NCBI RefSeq assembly: GCF_034092415.1
Contig: NZ_CP139304.1
Span: forward strand, 1,873,097-1,937,096
Length of the DNA: 64,000 nucleotides
Direction: 5' to 3'
From: Prochlorococcus sp. MIT 1341
GTDB taxonomy: Bacteria; Cyanobacteriota; Cyanobacteriia; PCC-6307; Cyanobiaceae
This document shows positions 1 through 10,612 of the stretch, piece after piece. The notes under the pieces are model-generated. The model did not search any database. It saw only the letters and a program-made list of their open reading frames with translations, and was not told where the DNA came from. Positions within the stretch are counted from its first letter, which is position 1. Each line of letters opens with the position of its first letter. Made by a program: the position numbers and the translations under genes.

Positions 1-294
1 ATTCCCTATAGCAGAGCGTGCCTGTTAAGGCTGGCAGGAGAATCTGCATCATTAACCGCAACAGCTGCAGCCACAATTGCAGAATTGATAAGGCCAATGT
101 CTGAATCACTGGGATGGACTTTGATTGGCCCAGCCCCATCAATGGTGGCAAGAGTAGCTGGACGAAGTAGATGGCAGTTATTACTTCATGGGCCTGAAGA
201 AAGTTCTTTGCCTCTACCTACGGGAACTCAACTTTGGGATGCTTTGCCAAAAGGAGTGACTTTGGCTGTGGATCCAGATCCCATTCACCTTTGA
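1..294 (+). CDS. priA: Primosomal protein N' (PriA helicase), C-terminal fragment
   Basis: The frame is open from the first base to a TGA at 292-294, so the gene begins upstream of the window and only about 97 residues are visible. The stretch GPAPSMVARVAGRSRWQLLL matches the conserved C-terminal domain of PriA, the 3'-5' helicase that reloads the replisome at stalled forks. The ATG at 85 is internal, because the homology continues upstream of it. Helicase and zinc-binding motifs lie outside the window. The identification rests on the C-terminal motif alone. Confidence 0.85.
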   Translation: MPYSRACLLRLAGESASLTATAAATIAELIRPMSESLGWTLIGPAPSMVARVAGRSRWQLLLHGPEESSLPLPTGTQLWDALPKGVTLAVDPDPIHL

Positions 295-930
295 ATAAGG
301 CTTGATTCCAGCACACTTTTAATTAAGAGGGTTGTTTAGTAGAACGATTTTTCACCTGAAGGCATTGATTTTGAAGAGTCAAGGAAAGAGAAGGTAAAAC
401 AATTAGAGTAATTGACCTCATGCTTGGCAGGAACGACTCCCAACCTGAAAATATAAATGATATTTTTTCCACAGCATCTAGATTTGATTCTAGATCCTCA
501 CTTTCTTTATTGAAGGTTTTCATTCTGTAATACGACCTTTTGAATGGGAAAGGCCTTATTTGTTAGGCCTGACTTCTGAATGTTGAGACTTTTGCGAAAG
601 ATTAATGAAATTGATTAAAGCCTTATTGCGCTCTAATAAGTTTATTTTTGCATCAAAACTAACTTTAGCTAGTAAGTCAATCTCTCTTCTTCGTATTACC
701 TGTAAATGTTTCTTGAGGCAAGATATTGGCTTTTTTTATCCTAAAAAGGGGGAATCATTAGATGTTTACCTTGAGAGTCTTTTCAATTATTACTTCGTTA
801 TGTGAAGAGTGTATTGAATCCATGAATTAAATATACCAAGAACGTAGATGATTCACATTTTTACTTACTTCTCAAAAGAGTTGTATTTGATTTGGACTTG
901 TAATATTCCTTAGGGAGATGTCTTTTCTCA
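295..930. other. Gene-free stretch between priA and the TPR-like gene
   Basis: This 636-bp gap lies between the convergent ends of priA and the next leftward gene. It is AT-rich and holds two unconvincing ORFs (323-523 minus, 66 codons; 605-805 plus, 66 codons), neither with a recognisable motif. AGGCCT at 551-556 and again at 565-570 can form a 6-bp stem with an 8-nt loop, but no T-tract follows. I see no tRNA or mobile-element signature. Confidence 0.5.
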
Positions 931-1404
931 TTAACTAAGTAAAAAAGTGAGAAAGAAGAGAACGGAGAAGACAATAATTGCAAATCCAATTTGAAGACCT
1001 TTAGTTGGACCTGTTGGGGGCAAGTTAATAGGGGCAGGCTTAAGTTTCCTCCTTTGAGAAACAAATGAAGCAGGACTTTTAGTGATAGCGCTAACCCCAA
1101 GGGTTGGCATTTCTATTGACCAGTTAGAAGGCCTTTCTAGGCTAGGTGCTTCTAATACTGAAAGTAAGCTCTTGGCTTTAACTTTTAGATCTATGTTTTT
1201 GCATTTAGAAAGGATGCGGCAAGTATCAATTGCTTTCTGATCTTTACCTTGCCCCATCCAAGAAGTGATCATGAGCATTCTGAGATTTGTGCTCTGCTCT
1301 TCTGATAAATCTTTGTTTTCAAGAAGTTTTTCAAGAATCCAGAGACTTTGTGAATAGTCTCCACGGGCAATAGCCTCTTCAGCTCTCGCCTGGCTGACTT
1401 CCAT
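931..1404 (-). CDS. Conserved hypothetical, helical repeat protein with C-terminal membrane anchor
   Basis: The protein has about 157 residues. Residues 1-90 are helical and TPR-like (alanine- and leucine-rich helices such as ARAEEAIARGDYSQSLWILE), then comes a proline-rich linker with KLKPAPINLPPTGPTKG, then a single hydrophobic segment at the extreme C-terminus (IGFAIIVFSVLFFLTFLLS). This suggests a tail-anchored membrane protein with a cytoplasmic helical domain. A TTG abuts the argB stop directly, but the ATG at 1404 is the more likely start. Tight spacing means it is co-transcribed with argB. No function is known to me. Confidence 0.75.
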   Translation of the reverse strand: MEVSQARAEEAIARGDYSQSLWILEKLLENKDLSEEQSTNLRMLMITSWMGQGKDQKAIDTCRILSKCKNIDLKVKAKSLLSVLEAPSLERPSNWSIEMPTLGVSAITKSPASFVSQRRKLKPAPINLPPTGPTKGLQIGFAIIVFSVLFFLTFLLS

Positions 1405-1407
1405 CAA

Positions 1408-2304
1408 TCACCCTCGCCCAAAGACCATGGTTCCAATTCCTTCGTTAGTAAACACCTCTAAAAGGAGTGCATGGGGAACTCTCCCATCGATGATGTGAGC
1501 GGCTGAAACGCCTTGTGCTAAGGCTCTTATGCAGCATTCTGTTTTTGGAGTCATTCCCCCTGTGACTATCCCTTGATGGATAAGATTTCGAGCTTCGGAA
1601 AGGGGCAATTGGCGTATCAAGGTTGATGGGTCGTTGGGATCTTTAAGTATTCCAGGGGTGTCTGTTAGCAGAATGAGCTTTTCGGCTTCTAGAGAAGCAG
1701 CGAGCTCGCCGGCAACAGTATCTGCATTGATGTTGTAAGACTGTCCGTCGACGTTTGCCGCCACACTTGAAATTACTGGTATATACCCTTTCTCAAGGAG
1801 TGGCTTAAGTATTGATGGATTTACCTTTGCGACATCACCTACAAATCCATGGCTGCCATTACCCCATGGTCTTGCTTCGATTAAACATCCATCGCATCCA
1901 CTAAGGCCTACAGATGGCGCACCTAGCTTGTTTAAACCATTAACAATTTGTTTGTTGACTCGACCAACTAGAACCATTTCAACTACATCCATCGTTTGAG
2001 AATCTGTGACTCTCAGCCCATCACGGAACTCAGCGGATATTTTCAGCCGTTCAAGCCATTGATTGATTTCTGGTCCTCCACCATGAACTACAACAGGTTG
2101 CACTCCAACGCTTGAAAGAAGGGCAAGATCGCGAAATACGGCCTCTTTAAGAGCATCATTGGCCATTGCTGAGCCGCCATATTTAATAACGATGCGTCGT
2201 CCAGCGAAGCGTTGGATATATGGCAATGCCTCACTTAAAACAGATACTCTGAGAGATTCATCTCCTGAGTTCTTTGAGGATGATTGCTTGTTGAAAATCT
2301 CCAC
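1408..2304 (-). CDS. argB: Acetylglutamate kinase
   Basis: This enzyme phosphorylates N-acetyl-L-glutamate in the second step of arginine synthesis. The 298-residue protein shows the amino-acid-kinase fold motifs KYGGSAM (about residue 41), [32 protein letters not shown] and [10 protein letters not shown]. In cyanobacteria this enzyme is the classic target of the PII protein, which relieves arginine feedback; the N-terminal helix region needed for hexamer formation is present. It lies 17 nt downstream of the DUF2854 gene and abuts the TPR-like gene, so all three probably form one leftward operon. Confidence 0.97.
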   Translation of the reverse strand: MEIFNKQSSSKNSGDESLRVSVLSEALPYIQRFAGRRIVIKYGGSAMANDALKEAVFRDLALLSSVGVQPVVVHGGGPEINQWLERLKISAEFRDGLRVTDSQTMDVVEMVLVGRVNKQIVNGLNKLGAPSVGLSGCDGCLIEARPWGNGSHGFVGDVAKVNPSILKPLLEKGYIPVISSVAANVDGQSYNINADTVAGELAASLEAEKLILLTDTPGILKDPNDPSTLIRQLPLSEARNLIHQGIVTGGMTPKTECCIRALAQGVSAAHIIDGRVPHALLLEVFTNEGIGTMVFGRG

Positions 2305-2321
2305 AGCCCTTTCCCTTTGAT

Positions 2322-2894
2322 TTACTCGGATGCATGCTCGTCTTGAGCATTTATTTTGCTTTGAATTGGAAGTAGCATTAGATCAAGTAGGCCTTCATCT
2401 TTGCAAAGTAATTCTGCCTGAAGCCCCTTTGCAAAAAAACGACTTAAGCGATCTTTCTTTTCCTCCCAACGCTCTAGAGCAACTCCACCAATTTCAAACC
2501 TTAAGCGAACTCCATAACCCTTACCTGTGTCTAGTTCTTCAATCTCAAGAAGTTTAGGAGGCTTATCGTTGTCCCACAGTTTCAGAACTTGCAGGGATGA
2601 TTCAAGATGGGTTTTTTGTCCATAGCGCCATCTGGTCACATCCCCAACAAGCTTCTTAAGCTCCGGAGGACCTGCGTTTTGGAGGTCAGTTAGGTCTTTA
2701 GAAGTCGGAATTTTTTTAGCAGGTGGTAGCTCGGATGTTTTTAATGCAAGCCCCCCTAGGAAGATGGGGAATCCATAGAAAAGTGTCGGCACACTTAGGT
2801 TCGCCGCACCTGTGCCATAGGCCACTGCACCGATCACTGTCAAGAATGCGCCAGTTACGGTAATAACGTTGGCAGGTGAAAATAGTTCTTTCAT
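2322..2894 (-). CDS. DUF2854 family membrane protein
   Basis: The 190-residue protein has two hydrophobic segments near the N-terminus (about residues 9-28 and 34-52, separated by a [10 protein letters not shown] turn), followed by a soluble domain rich in charged residues with [14 protein letters not shown] and [17 protein letters not shown] recognise this as the DUF2854 family of cyanobacteria and plastids, whose role is not established. It is the likely first gene of the leftward argB operon. Its start faces a small rightward gene across a gap of about 54 bp, so promoters for both probably lie there. Confidence 0.85.
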   Translation of the reverse strand: MKELFSPANVITVTGAFLTVIGAVAYGTGAANLSVPTLFYGFPIFLGGLALKTSELPPAKKIPTSKDLTDLQNAGPPELKKLVGDVTRWRYGQKTHLESSLQVLKLWDNDKPPKLLEIEELDTGKGYGVRLRFEIGGVALERWEEKKDRLSRFFAKGLQAELLCKDEGLLDLMLLPIQSKINAQDEHASE

Positions 2895-2948
2895 GTCAAG
2901 TATTCTGGCTTTAAGCAGGACAGGTTGGGGAGCCTAGATCGAATTTCT

Positions 2949-3158
2949 ATGTCTAAAGGTGTTGCTGATTCAAGTAATTTTATCGAGTTGATTGATCGAC
3001 TTGAGCAGGATAGAGCTTGGTTGCTTGAACAAATTGATAGTGGAAGATGGCCAGAGTTACGGTTGGACCTTGCCGCTTTGGAGAGGGAGTTGGGTCAGAT
3101 CCTTGTAAAGGTTGCTCAGAAGCTTGAAGATAGGAAGGATCTCAAGAAAGATTCTTAA
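2949..3158 (+). CDS. Small conserved hypothetical protein, coiled-coil-like
   Basis: From the ATG at 2949 the product has 69 residues; a TTG at 2925 would add eight. The sequence is almost entirely amphipathic helix (FIELIDRLEQDRAWLLEQID and LAALERELGQILVKVAQKLE) and very charged at the C-terminus (DRKDLKKDS). It has no signal peptide, cysteine or catalytic motif. The last four bases overlap the 3' end of ssb on the opposite strand. I do not recognise the family; codon use and position between two conserved genes support it being real. Confidence 0.65.
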   Translation: MSKGVADSSNFIELIDRLEQDRAWLLEQIDSGRWPELRLDLAALERELGQILVKVAQKLEDRKDLKKDS

Positions 3159-3610
3159 AAGGGAATGTCATCAGTATCTGGAATTAAAGGTGAGCTATTC
3201 CAATTTGTTGAATCTTCTTTAGGGGCTTGTTCATTTGCATTTGGATCTTGCTTAGGAGTGCTTATGGCTTGGGGTTTTGAAACGGCTTTTTTTCCCTTAT
3301 CCCTTTCCCCTCCTATGGGGTGGAACTTTGAGAGGGTAAATTCAGCAGATTTTTCTTTTGTTCCATCTTGGCGAGAGACTGTGTTCATCCTTAACCGGCC
3401 TTCTACTAGAAGACGATTTCCAATGCTGACTCTGCTTTGCAGTTCTTGTGCCAGATTCCCCCACCCAACAACCTTAATAGTCCCTGGAAGATCATCTGCC
3501 CTAAGCCCATCAAATTGCACTTTCATTTCGGCAATTGGAGTTTGATTGTTTTGCGTGTATCTAGTTGTGGGAGCTTCTATAACCTCAACCTCAAGCAAGC
3601 AGTGGTTCAT
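3155..3610 (-). CDS. ssb: Single-stranded DNA-binding protein
   Basis: The 151-residue protein has an N-terminal OB fold (about residues 1-103; TIKVVGWGNLAQELQSRVSIGNRLLVEG), a low-complexity linker rich in Lys, Pro and Gln, and the acidic tip PDTDDIPF that recruits partner proteins in the SSB family. It coats single-stranded DNA during replication, repair and recombination. The OB fold departs from the E. coli type, as usual in cyanobacteria. It is convergent with the small hypothetical gene and divergent from cobK, only about 30 bp away. Confidence 0.92.
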   Translation of the reverse strand: MNHCLLEVEVIEAPTTRYTQNNQTPIAEMKVQFDGLRADDLPGTIKVVGWGNLAQELQSRVSIGNRLLVEGRLRMNTVSRQDGTKEKSAEFTLSKFHPIGGERDKGKKAVSKPQAISTPKQDPNANEQAPKEDSTNWNSSPLIPDTDDIPF

Positions 3611-3639
3611 TTCTTTGTTCTGAATTGAGGCCCATCTTG

Positions 3640-4440
3640 ATGCAGACTCGCAAGAATTACCACCAAAGTTTATGGTTGCTGTCTGGGACTGGTGATGGAC
3701 CTCTTCTTGCTGAAACTTTGATTAATGATGGGTGGAATGTCAGTGTAAGTGTGGTTTCAAAAAGCGCTGGCTTGGCTTATTTGGGAATTCCTTTAGAAAA
3801 TCTGTGGATAGGTCCTCTTAATGGTGTTCAAGAGATTAAAAATGTAATCCAAGAAACCTATTCCTGTGAACAAAGGTTTGATTGGGTGATTGATGCGACC
3901 CATCCTTTTGCAACAGTTATTAGTAATAACGTTTTTAAGGCTTGCGATGAGCTTGGGCAGCCTTTGCTGGGCTATACCCGTCCTTTTGAACAAATCAATA
4001 GAGCAAATTTAATTAATAGTCCTTTAGAGCTTGCTAAGAAAGATCTACTAGGGTCAAGATTTTTATTTGCAATTGGCGCAAGACATCTTCAAAAGGCTGT
4101 TAAAGCTGCACACGAAGCAGGTGCGAAGGTTTTTGCGCGGGTAATGCCTTCACAAGACAGTTTAAGGAATGCTTTAGCAAGTGATTTGGAAGGGGGACAA
4201 CTGGCTGTTGTTAGACCTTTGCAAGGACAATCTTTAGGTGGGATAGAAGTCGCTTTATGTAGGAGATGGGAAATAACCTCAATCCTTTGTCGTCAATCTG
4301 GAGGAGTTACGGAAAAGCTATGGCATAAAGTTGCTAAAGAAATAGGGTTGGATCTTTGGCTTATTGCTCGACCGCCTTTGCCTAAGGGGATGCAGGTTGT
4401 TTGCTCTGCACAGGCTCTATTGCACCGAATAGGGGGTTGA
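3640..4440 (+). CDS. cobK: Precorrin-6A reductase (CobK/CbiJ family)
   Basis: This enzyme reduces the corrin ring at the precorrin-6 or cobalt-precorrin-6 stage of B12 synthesis. The protein has an N-terminal nucleotide-binding segment (SLWLLSGTGDGPLLAETLI), the family motif VIDATHPFATVISNN near residue 85, and a C-terminal IARPPLPKG segment. The ATG at 3640 gives about 266 residues; an upstream TTG at 3625 would add five. It is the first of two rightward genes with cutA. cobO lies elsewhere in the window, so the corrinoid genes are scattered. Confidence 0.88.
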   Translation: MQTRKNYHQSLWLLSGTGDGPLLAETLINDGWNVSVSVVSKSAGLAYLGIPLENLWIGPLNGVQEIKNVIQETYSCEQRFDWVIDATHPFATVISNNVFKACDELGQPLLGYTRPFEQINRANLINSPLELAKKDLLGSRFLFAIGARHLQKAVKAAHEAGAKVFARVMPSQDSLRNALASDLEGGQLAVVRPLQGQSLGGIEVALCRRWEITSILCRQSGGVTEKLWHKVAKEIGLDLWLIARPPLPKGMQVVCSAQALLHRIGG

Positions 4441-4487
4441 GAATACCTTCCTAAAGTGAATTGATTATTCCCTTTTCTGTATACAAC

Positions 4488-4823
4488 ATGTTAGTACCTG
4501 AAATTAACTCTGAATTGATTTTAGTTATTACTACCGAAGTAGATATTGAGCATGCAAAGATCCTCGCTGAAAAGATATTAAAAAGACAGCTTGCTGCGTG
4601 TATAAGCTTTCAAAGCATTCAATCACAGTATTGGTGGAGGAATTCCTTGAAAACGAGTGACGAGATTCAGCTCCTTATAAAGACTAAAAGGAATCTTTTG
4701 GAGAAGTTACATGCTTTAGTCAAAGAGATACATACCTATGATACGCCTGAGTTTATTTTTCTTAAGGTTTCTTCGGATATTTCATATGAGAATTGGATAC
4801 TAGATAGTGTTATTAAAGCTTGA
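4488..4823 (+). CDS. cutA: Divalent-cation tolerance protein CutA
   Basis: The 111-residue product from the ATG at 4488 has the length and pattern of CutA, a trimeric ferredoxin-like fold protein related to PII. The characteristic LILVITTEVDIEHAKILAEK, LAACISF and YWWRNSLKTSDEIQLLIKTK segments are all present, ending in TPEFIFL. CutA has been linked to copper tolerance, but its cyanobacterial role is unclear. The upstream TTG at 4461 would add nine residues without family support. It follows cobK after 47 bp and is convergent with the kinase gene on its right. Confidence 0.93.
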   Translation: MLVPEINSELILVITTEVDIEHAKILAEKILKRQLAACISFQSIQSQYWWRNSLKTSDEIQLLIKTKRNLLEKLHALVKEIHTYDTPEFIFLKVSSDISYENWILDSVIKA

Positions 4824-4831
4824 TCATAGAT

Positions 4832-5848
4832 TTACTTTATTTTGTTGTATCTTCTTAAAAGTTCTTTCAAAGAGGTCTGTGATCTGGACCCTAGTTGAGT
4901 AACTATTCTTCCAGCACAAATTGAACCAATTTCCCCACATTCTTGGAGAGGTTTCCCTTGAGTGTATGCATAAAGAAAACCTCCTGCGTAAAGATCGCCA
5001 GCGCCTGTTGTGTCAATAAGCTTTCCTATTTTAAATGCGGATATTTCATAGAGGTTCTCTCCTTCTAGAACTATAGAGCCAGCTTCCCCGCGAGTTACTA
5101 TGGCTATATTGCAACATTTTTTCAATTCTTTTATTGCACTTTCAATATTAGAAGATTTAAATAAGGAAGTTATTTCGTCCTCATTGGCAAAGAGAATGTC
5201 TATGTGATTGTTTACTAACTCTAAAAAACTTTCACGATGTCTATGTACGCAGAATGAATCAGATAAAGATAGGGCAACATGGCCTCCTGACTCTTGACTT
5301 GTTTTTGCAGCAGCAATAAATGCTCTTTTGGCTGCATCATTGTCCCATAAATATCCTTCGAGATAAACAACTTTTGAATCTTTAATTATGGACAAGTCAA
5401 GATCTTCTGGTTCTAACTGAACTGAAACACCAAGGTGAGTGCACATAGTTCGTTGTGCGTCAGGTGTAACTAGTATTAAGCAACGGGCTGTCCCTGGTCC
5501 TTTTCTGGAGAAAGGAGTCTCAAAGTTGGCCCCAACAGATCGAATATCATGTAGGAAGATTTTACCGAGTTGATCATCTCTTACTCGGCCAATAAAACTT
5601 GATTTTCCGCCAAGAATTGCTATTCCCGCTATTGTGTTAGCTGCGGAGCCTCCTGAAGTTTCAATTCCTGGACCAGATTCTTGGTAAAGTTTTTGTGCTT
5701 CGACTTCATCAACCAAAGTCATGCTTCCTTTGATGAGGTTATGAGTCTCAAGGAAATTATCTGTTGTTTGAACTAGAACATCAACAATTGCATTTCCTAT
5801 TCCTACTACGTCAAGTGGTCTGTCCATAAACTCTGAGTTCTTTAGCAT
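4832..5848 (-). CDS. PfkB-family carbohydrate/nucleoside kinase (adenosine-kinase-like)
   Basis: The 338-residue ribokinase-fold protein has a GGSAANTIAGIAILGG substrate/anion loop near residue 67 and the catalytic DTTGAGDLYAGGFLYAY motif near residue 285, with the Asp base of GAGD intact. The pattern VVGIGNAIVDVLV at the start resembles adenosine and inosine kinases more than fructokinases, but the substrate cannot be fixed from sequence. Start alternatives are ATG 5848 or the ATG seven codons later. It is last in a leftward series with purA, psb27 and proS, and a purine role would fit its place after purA. Confidence 0.85.
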   Translation of the reverse strand: MLKNSEFMDRPLDVVGIGNAIVDVLVQTTDNFLETHNLIKGSMTLVDEVEAQKLYQESGPGIETSGGSAANTIAGIAILGGKSSFIGRVRDDQLGKIFLHDIRSVGANFETPFSRKGPGTARCLILVTPDAQRTMCTHLGVSVQLEPEDLDLSIIKDSKVVYLEGYLWDNDAAKRAFIAAAKTSQESGGHVALSLSDSFCVHRHRESFLELVNNHIDILFANEDEITSLFKSSNIESAIKELKKCCNIAIVTRGEAGSIVLEGENLYEISAFKIGKLIDTTGAGDLYAGGFLYAYTQGKPLQECGEIGSICAGRIVTQLGSRSQTSLKELLRRYNKIK

Positions 5849-5911
5849 TTAATTAATTTGCGCTTCTATAAATGTAGTGAAATTGTTTCAAACACTCTAC
5901 TTGGGTTCCTT

Positions 5912-7754
<1,843 letters not shown>

Positions 7755-7801
7755 TTTTTAAAAGCAATTATTGACAACTTTAGGACTGTAATAACCATTG
7801 A

Positions 7802-9592
7802 TTAGGTTGAACTTCCATTAATTTCAGAAATAACTTCACTAACAGCATCTTTTTGACCTAAAAGTTTTGATGTTTTATTTGCTCTATCCCAAAGCTCCAC
7901 ATTGCCCTCTTTTGCATTTCTCCCAACAACTATTCGAAACGGAATTCCAATAAGGTCTGCATCGTTAAACTTTACTCCAGCTCGTTCTTTCCGGTCGTCG
8001 AGAAGAACGTCAATATCATTCTCCTTTAGCTTTTTATAAAGCTGCTCACCTAGGTTTGATTGGGTTGAGTCCTGAATATTTGCTACAACTATGATCACCT
8101 CAAATGGGGCGATAGCTATTGGCCAGTAGATCCCAGCGTCATCATGATTTTGTTCTACAACTGCTTGGGCAAGCCTTGAAACACCTATTCCGTAACACCC
8201 CATCCAGAAGGGTTCAAGCGAACCATTTTCATTGGTGAAAGTTGAGCCTAGAACTTCCGAGTATTTGCGGCCTAATTGAAAAATATGCCCTACTTCAATC
8301 CCCCTCTTGGCTTGTAGTTTTTGTTTGGGGTCATGGCAGCATTTATCTCCAGGCTGGGCTTTTCGAATGTCAGACGTCTCAGGCTTGTAAGCAATGTTCT
8401 CCCATTTTGTAAAAACTCTATGGTGATGGATTTCATTCGCTCCACATACAAACGACTTTAGTTGAGAAGCCGTGTTGTCAGATATTCTCATAAAGTTTTT
8501 AATCCAAGTTCTAGCTCCACATAAGACATCATCACTCAGATCAGGACCGATGGCACCGAAAGGGAAAGGAGATAAACCTTCTAAAGATATTTTCTCAGGA
8601 GTGATGGGTGTTATCTCTATTACTCTCTTTTTCGATAAGTTTGTTATAACATTTGATAGCTTAACTTCGTTAAGATCCTGATCTCCACGCAGGCATATTA
8701 GAAGAGGTTGAAATTCATTTCCTTCAAGTGTTGCGATCATTACTATTACTTTGATTATTTGGCTTGGATCCATTTCAAGATTGGAAGATAATTCTTCTAT
8801 ACTTCCTGAAAAAGGAGTTTCAACTACCGAATATTTGCCCTCTGTTAGAGGCTTTGCTTCTAAAGGTAGTGAAATCGCTTTCTCTTCATTTGCCGAGTAA
8901 GAATTATCTTCACTTGTTAATATTAAATCTTCTCCAGAGTCTGCAGGAACCATGAACTCTTGAGAAGCTGTTCCTCCTATTGCTCCACTGTCAGCATCTA
9001 CTGGTAGTACTTCTATTCCACAACGTTTAAAGATTCTTCTATAAGCATTATCCATTTTTTCGTAGGTATCTTGAAGACTTTGTTCAGTGGCATGAAATGA
9101 ATAAGCGTCTTTCATTATGAATTCTCTGCTTCTCATTAATCCAAATCGAGGGCGGATTTCATCGCGGAATTTGGTTTGTGTCTGGTAGAGCGTTGTTGGC
9201 AATTGACGGTATGAGCGAAGGATATCTCCGGCAAGACTTGTGATCACTTCCTCGTGAGTAGGGCCTAGACCTAATTTCCGGTTCTGTCTGTCTACAAGGT
9301 TGAACATTATGCCCTCTCCTTCTGTATATCCTTGCCAACGTCCACTTTGTTCCCATAGTTCAGCTGGCTGAAGTTGTGGGAGGAGCGTTTCTAGTGCTCC
9401 AGTTGAGTCCATTTCTTCTTGAATGATTGAGATTATTTTTTTTAAAACTCGCCACATTAAGGGGAGATAGGCATAGACGCCTGCTGTTACACGTCGGATG
9501 TAGCCTCCCCGAAGCAATAACTTATGAGAACTGATTTCAGCGTCTGCTGGGACTTCCCGCAGCGTCACCAGCATTAGGCGGGAGACCCGCAT
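7802..9592 (-). CDS. proS: Prolyl-tRNA synthetase (bacterial type)
   Basis: The 596-residue class II aminoacyl-tRNA synthetase charges tRNA-Pro. Motif 2 reads RFGLMRSREFIMKDAYSFH (about residues 130-150) and motif 3 GCYGIGVSRLAQAVVEQ (about residues 468-484). Between them lies an insertion of about 180 residues in the position of the Ala-tRNA-Pro editing domain of the bacterial long form, and the C-terminus is the anticodon-binding fold. The ATG at 9592 is preceded on the mRNA by a perfect 8-bp hairpin. It heads the leftward proS-psb27-purA-kinase run. Confidence 0.97.
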   Translation of the reverse strand: MRVSRLMLVTLREVPADAEISSHKLLLRGGYIRRVTAGVYAYLPLMWRVLKKIISIIQEEMDSTGALETLLPQLQPAELWEQSGRWQGYTEGEGIMFNLVDRQNRKLGLGPTHEEVITSLAGDILRSYRQLPTTLYQTQTKFRDEIRPRFGLMRSREFIMKDAYSFHATEQSLQDTYEKMDNAYRRIFKRCGIEVLPVDADSGAIGGTASQEFMVPADSGEDLILTSEDNSYSANEEKAISLPLEAKPLTEGKYSVVETPFSGSIEELSSNLEMDPSQIIKVIVMIATLEGNEFQPLLICLRGDQDLNEVKLSNVITNLSKKRVIEITPITPEKISLEGLSPFPFGAIGPDLSDDVLCGARTWIKNFMRISDNTASQLKSFVCGANEIHHHRVFTKWENIAYKPETSDIRKAQPGDKCCHDPKQKLQAKRGIEVGHIFQLGRKYSEVLGSTFTNENGSLEPFWMGCYGIGVSRLAQAVVEQNHDDAGIYWPIAIAPFEVIIVVANIQDSTQSNLGEQLYKKLKENDIDVLLDDRKERAGVKFNDADLIGIPFRIVVGRNAKEGNVELWDRANKTSKLLGQKDAVSEVISEINGSST

Positions 9593-9612
9593 AGATTAGA
9601 TAGAGGTGATTT

Positions 9613-9631
9613 CTGAGGATTTTATCCTCAG
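9613..9631 (-). repeat. Perfect inverted repeat in the proS leader
   Basis: CTGAGGAT, a 3-nt TTT spacer, then ATCCTCAG form a perfect 8-bp dyad ending 20 bases upstream of the proS start codon. In the proS mRNA it would be a tight hairpin in the 5' UTR; in DNA it could be an operator. No T-tract follows it in the proS direction, so it does not look like a terminator. Confidence 0.6.
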
Positions 9632-9735
9632 GTGTAAAGGATGAGTATCAAGATGTTCAAAACTCAGGATCAGCAAGTTTCAAAGGGGCCACATCTGCTA
9701 GTGTCACCACCCTGTAATGGAGATAGGCAAAGGAT

Positions 9736-10203
9736 ATGTTTTCAAGTTCAGCTGGATTGGCCCCCTCAGGTCACTTAGAGGCAAATTCTGAAGTCTCTCA
9801 AGAAATCAATTTTGCGATGGCTCAGTCAGATTCCCTCATTGGTATAGAGGATGTTCAGAAATCTCTTAATCGTTCAAGGGCGTCAGTGTATCGCTATACG
9901 AATACTGATCCTAGGAATCTGAACCCTCCCTTTAATCCTCGAAAATTAAATCCAGAATATAGAAGTGATCAGAAGGATCCCTTGCTCTTTCACCCTAATG
10001 AGGTGGCTCGGTTCGCAAAAGATATCTTAAGGATTAAGGAAGTCACCGTAGAGATATTGAATTCACCTTCTTCAGCTACCCAACAAGTTTTAAATTCCAT
10101 TCTTGAAGAGCTTGTAGCTATAAGATCATGCTTGGAAGGTTCTAACACTATGCCTGCAAATTTTTCAACTCGTCGTGATCAAGAAGACCGTTCTGCTGCT
10201 TAG
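9736..10203 (+). CDS. Conserved hypothetical protein with a helix-turn-helix-like N-terminal region
   Basis: The 155-residue protein contains LIGIEDVQKSLNRSRASVYRYTNT at about residues 35-58, which looks like a helix-turn-helix where a recognition helix follows a short turn, as in MerR or resolvase-type DNA-binding segments. A long helix follows (SATQQVLNSILEELVAIRS) that could mediate dimerisation, and the tail is disordered. The start at 9736 has purine-rich sequence just upstream; an internal ATG at 9817 would remove a 27-residue variable leader. It is divergent from proS. A small DNA-binding regulator is an inference. Confidence 0.65.
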   Translation: MFSSSAGLAPSGHLEANSEVSQEINFAMAQSDSLIGIEDVQKSLNRSRASVYRYTNTDPRNLNPPFNPRKLNPEYRSDQKDPLLFHPNEVARFAKDILRIKEVTVEILNSPSSATQQVLNSILEELVAIRSCLEGSNTMPANFSTRRDQEDRSAA

Positions 10204-10330
10204 GTCCAACAGAATGCAAGAAATTAACCTCAAATGCATTTTTTCTTTGTTCTCAATAAATTACTTTTGAAGCCAACTTTTAAAGAACTCACAGTTAATC
10301 AATTGCTGGGCTTTCTCTAAGCTCTATTTA

Positions 10331-10612
10331 ATGGAACCTGAATCAGCATCAAGGAGTAGCCAAAGTCACACTTCCCCGACTATTGAAACCGGGAATATGG
10401 AGATGCAAGAAGACTTTTTATCTTTCAATAGTCCTTCAATTGTATTTCTTGGCTTCATAATTGCTATTGCAACTATTGCAGTGCCTCTTTATGCAGTAAT
10501 TAGCATACGGCCACATGCAGGTTCAAGTTCTACAACCACTGTTATAGAAAACAATGGATCTAAGCTGCCTCTCCCCATCACCGTCCTCAGGTTTGGTCAA
10601 CCTGGTAGTTGA
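10331..10612 (+). CDS. Small single-span membrane protein, hypothetical
   Basis: The 93-residue protein has a polar Ser/Glu-rich N-terminus, one strongly hydrophobic segment ([21 protein letters not shown], about residues 37-57) and a short polar tail with a Ser/Thr cluster. No catalytic motif is present. Its last 59 bases overlap the start of ppa in another frame, so the two are probably translationally linked. I do not recognise the family, though a small membrane protein directly before ppa looks like conserved context. Confidence 0.6.
   Translation: MEPESASRSSQSHTSPTIETGNMEMQEDFLSFNSPSIVFLGFIIAIATIAVPLYAVISIRPHAGSSSTTTVIENNGSKLPLPITVLRFGQPGS

Noticed and set aside
323..523. 66-codon minus-strand ORF
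   Set aside because: Composition is not convincing, no recognisable motif, signal peptide or Shine-Dalgarno; it lies in the gene-free gap and may be chance.
605..805. 66-codon plus-strand ORF with basic, cysteine-containing sequence
   Set aside because: ATG start exists but no family resemblance, AT-rich composition typical of non-coding DNA here; kept only as a mention under the gap.
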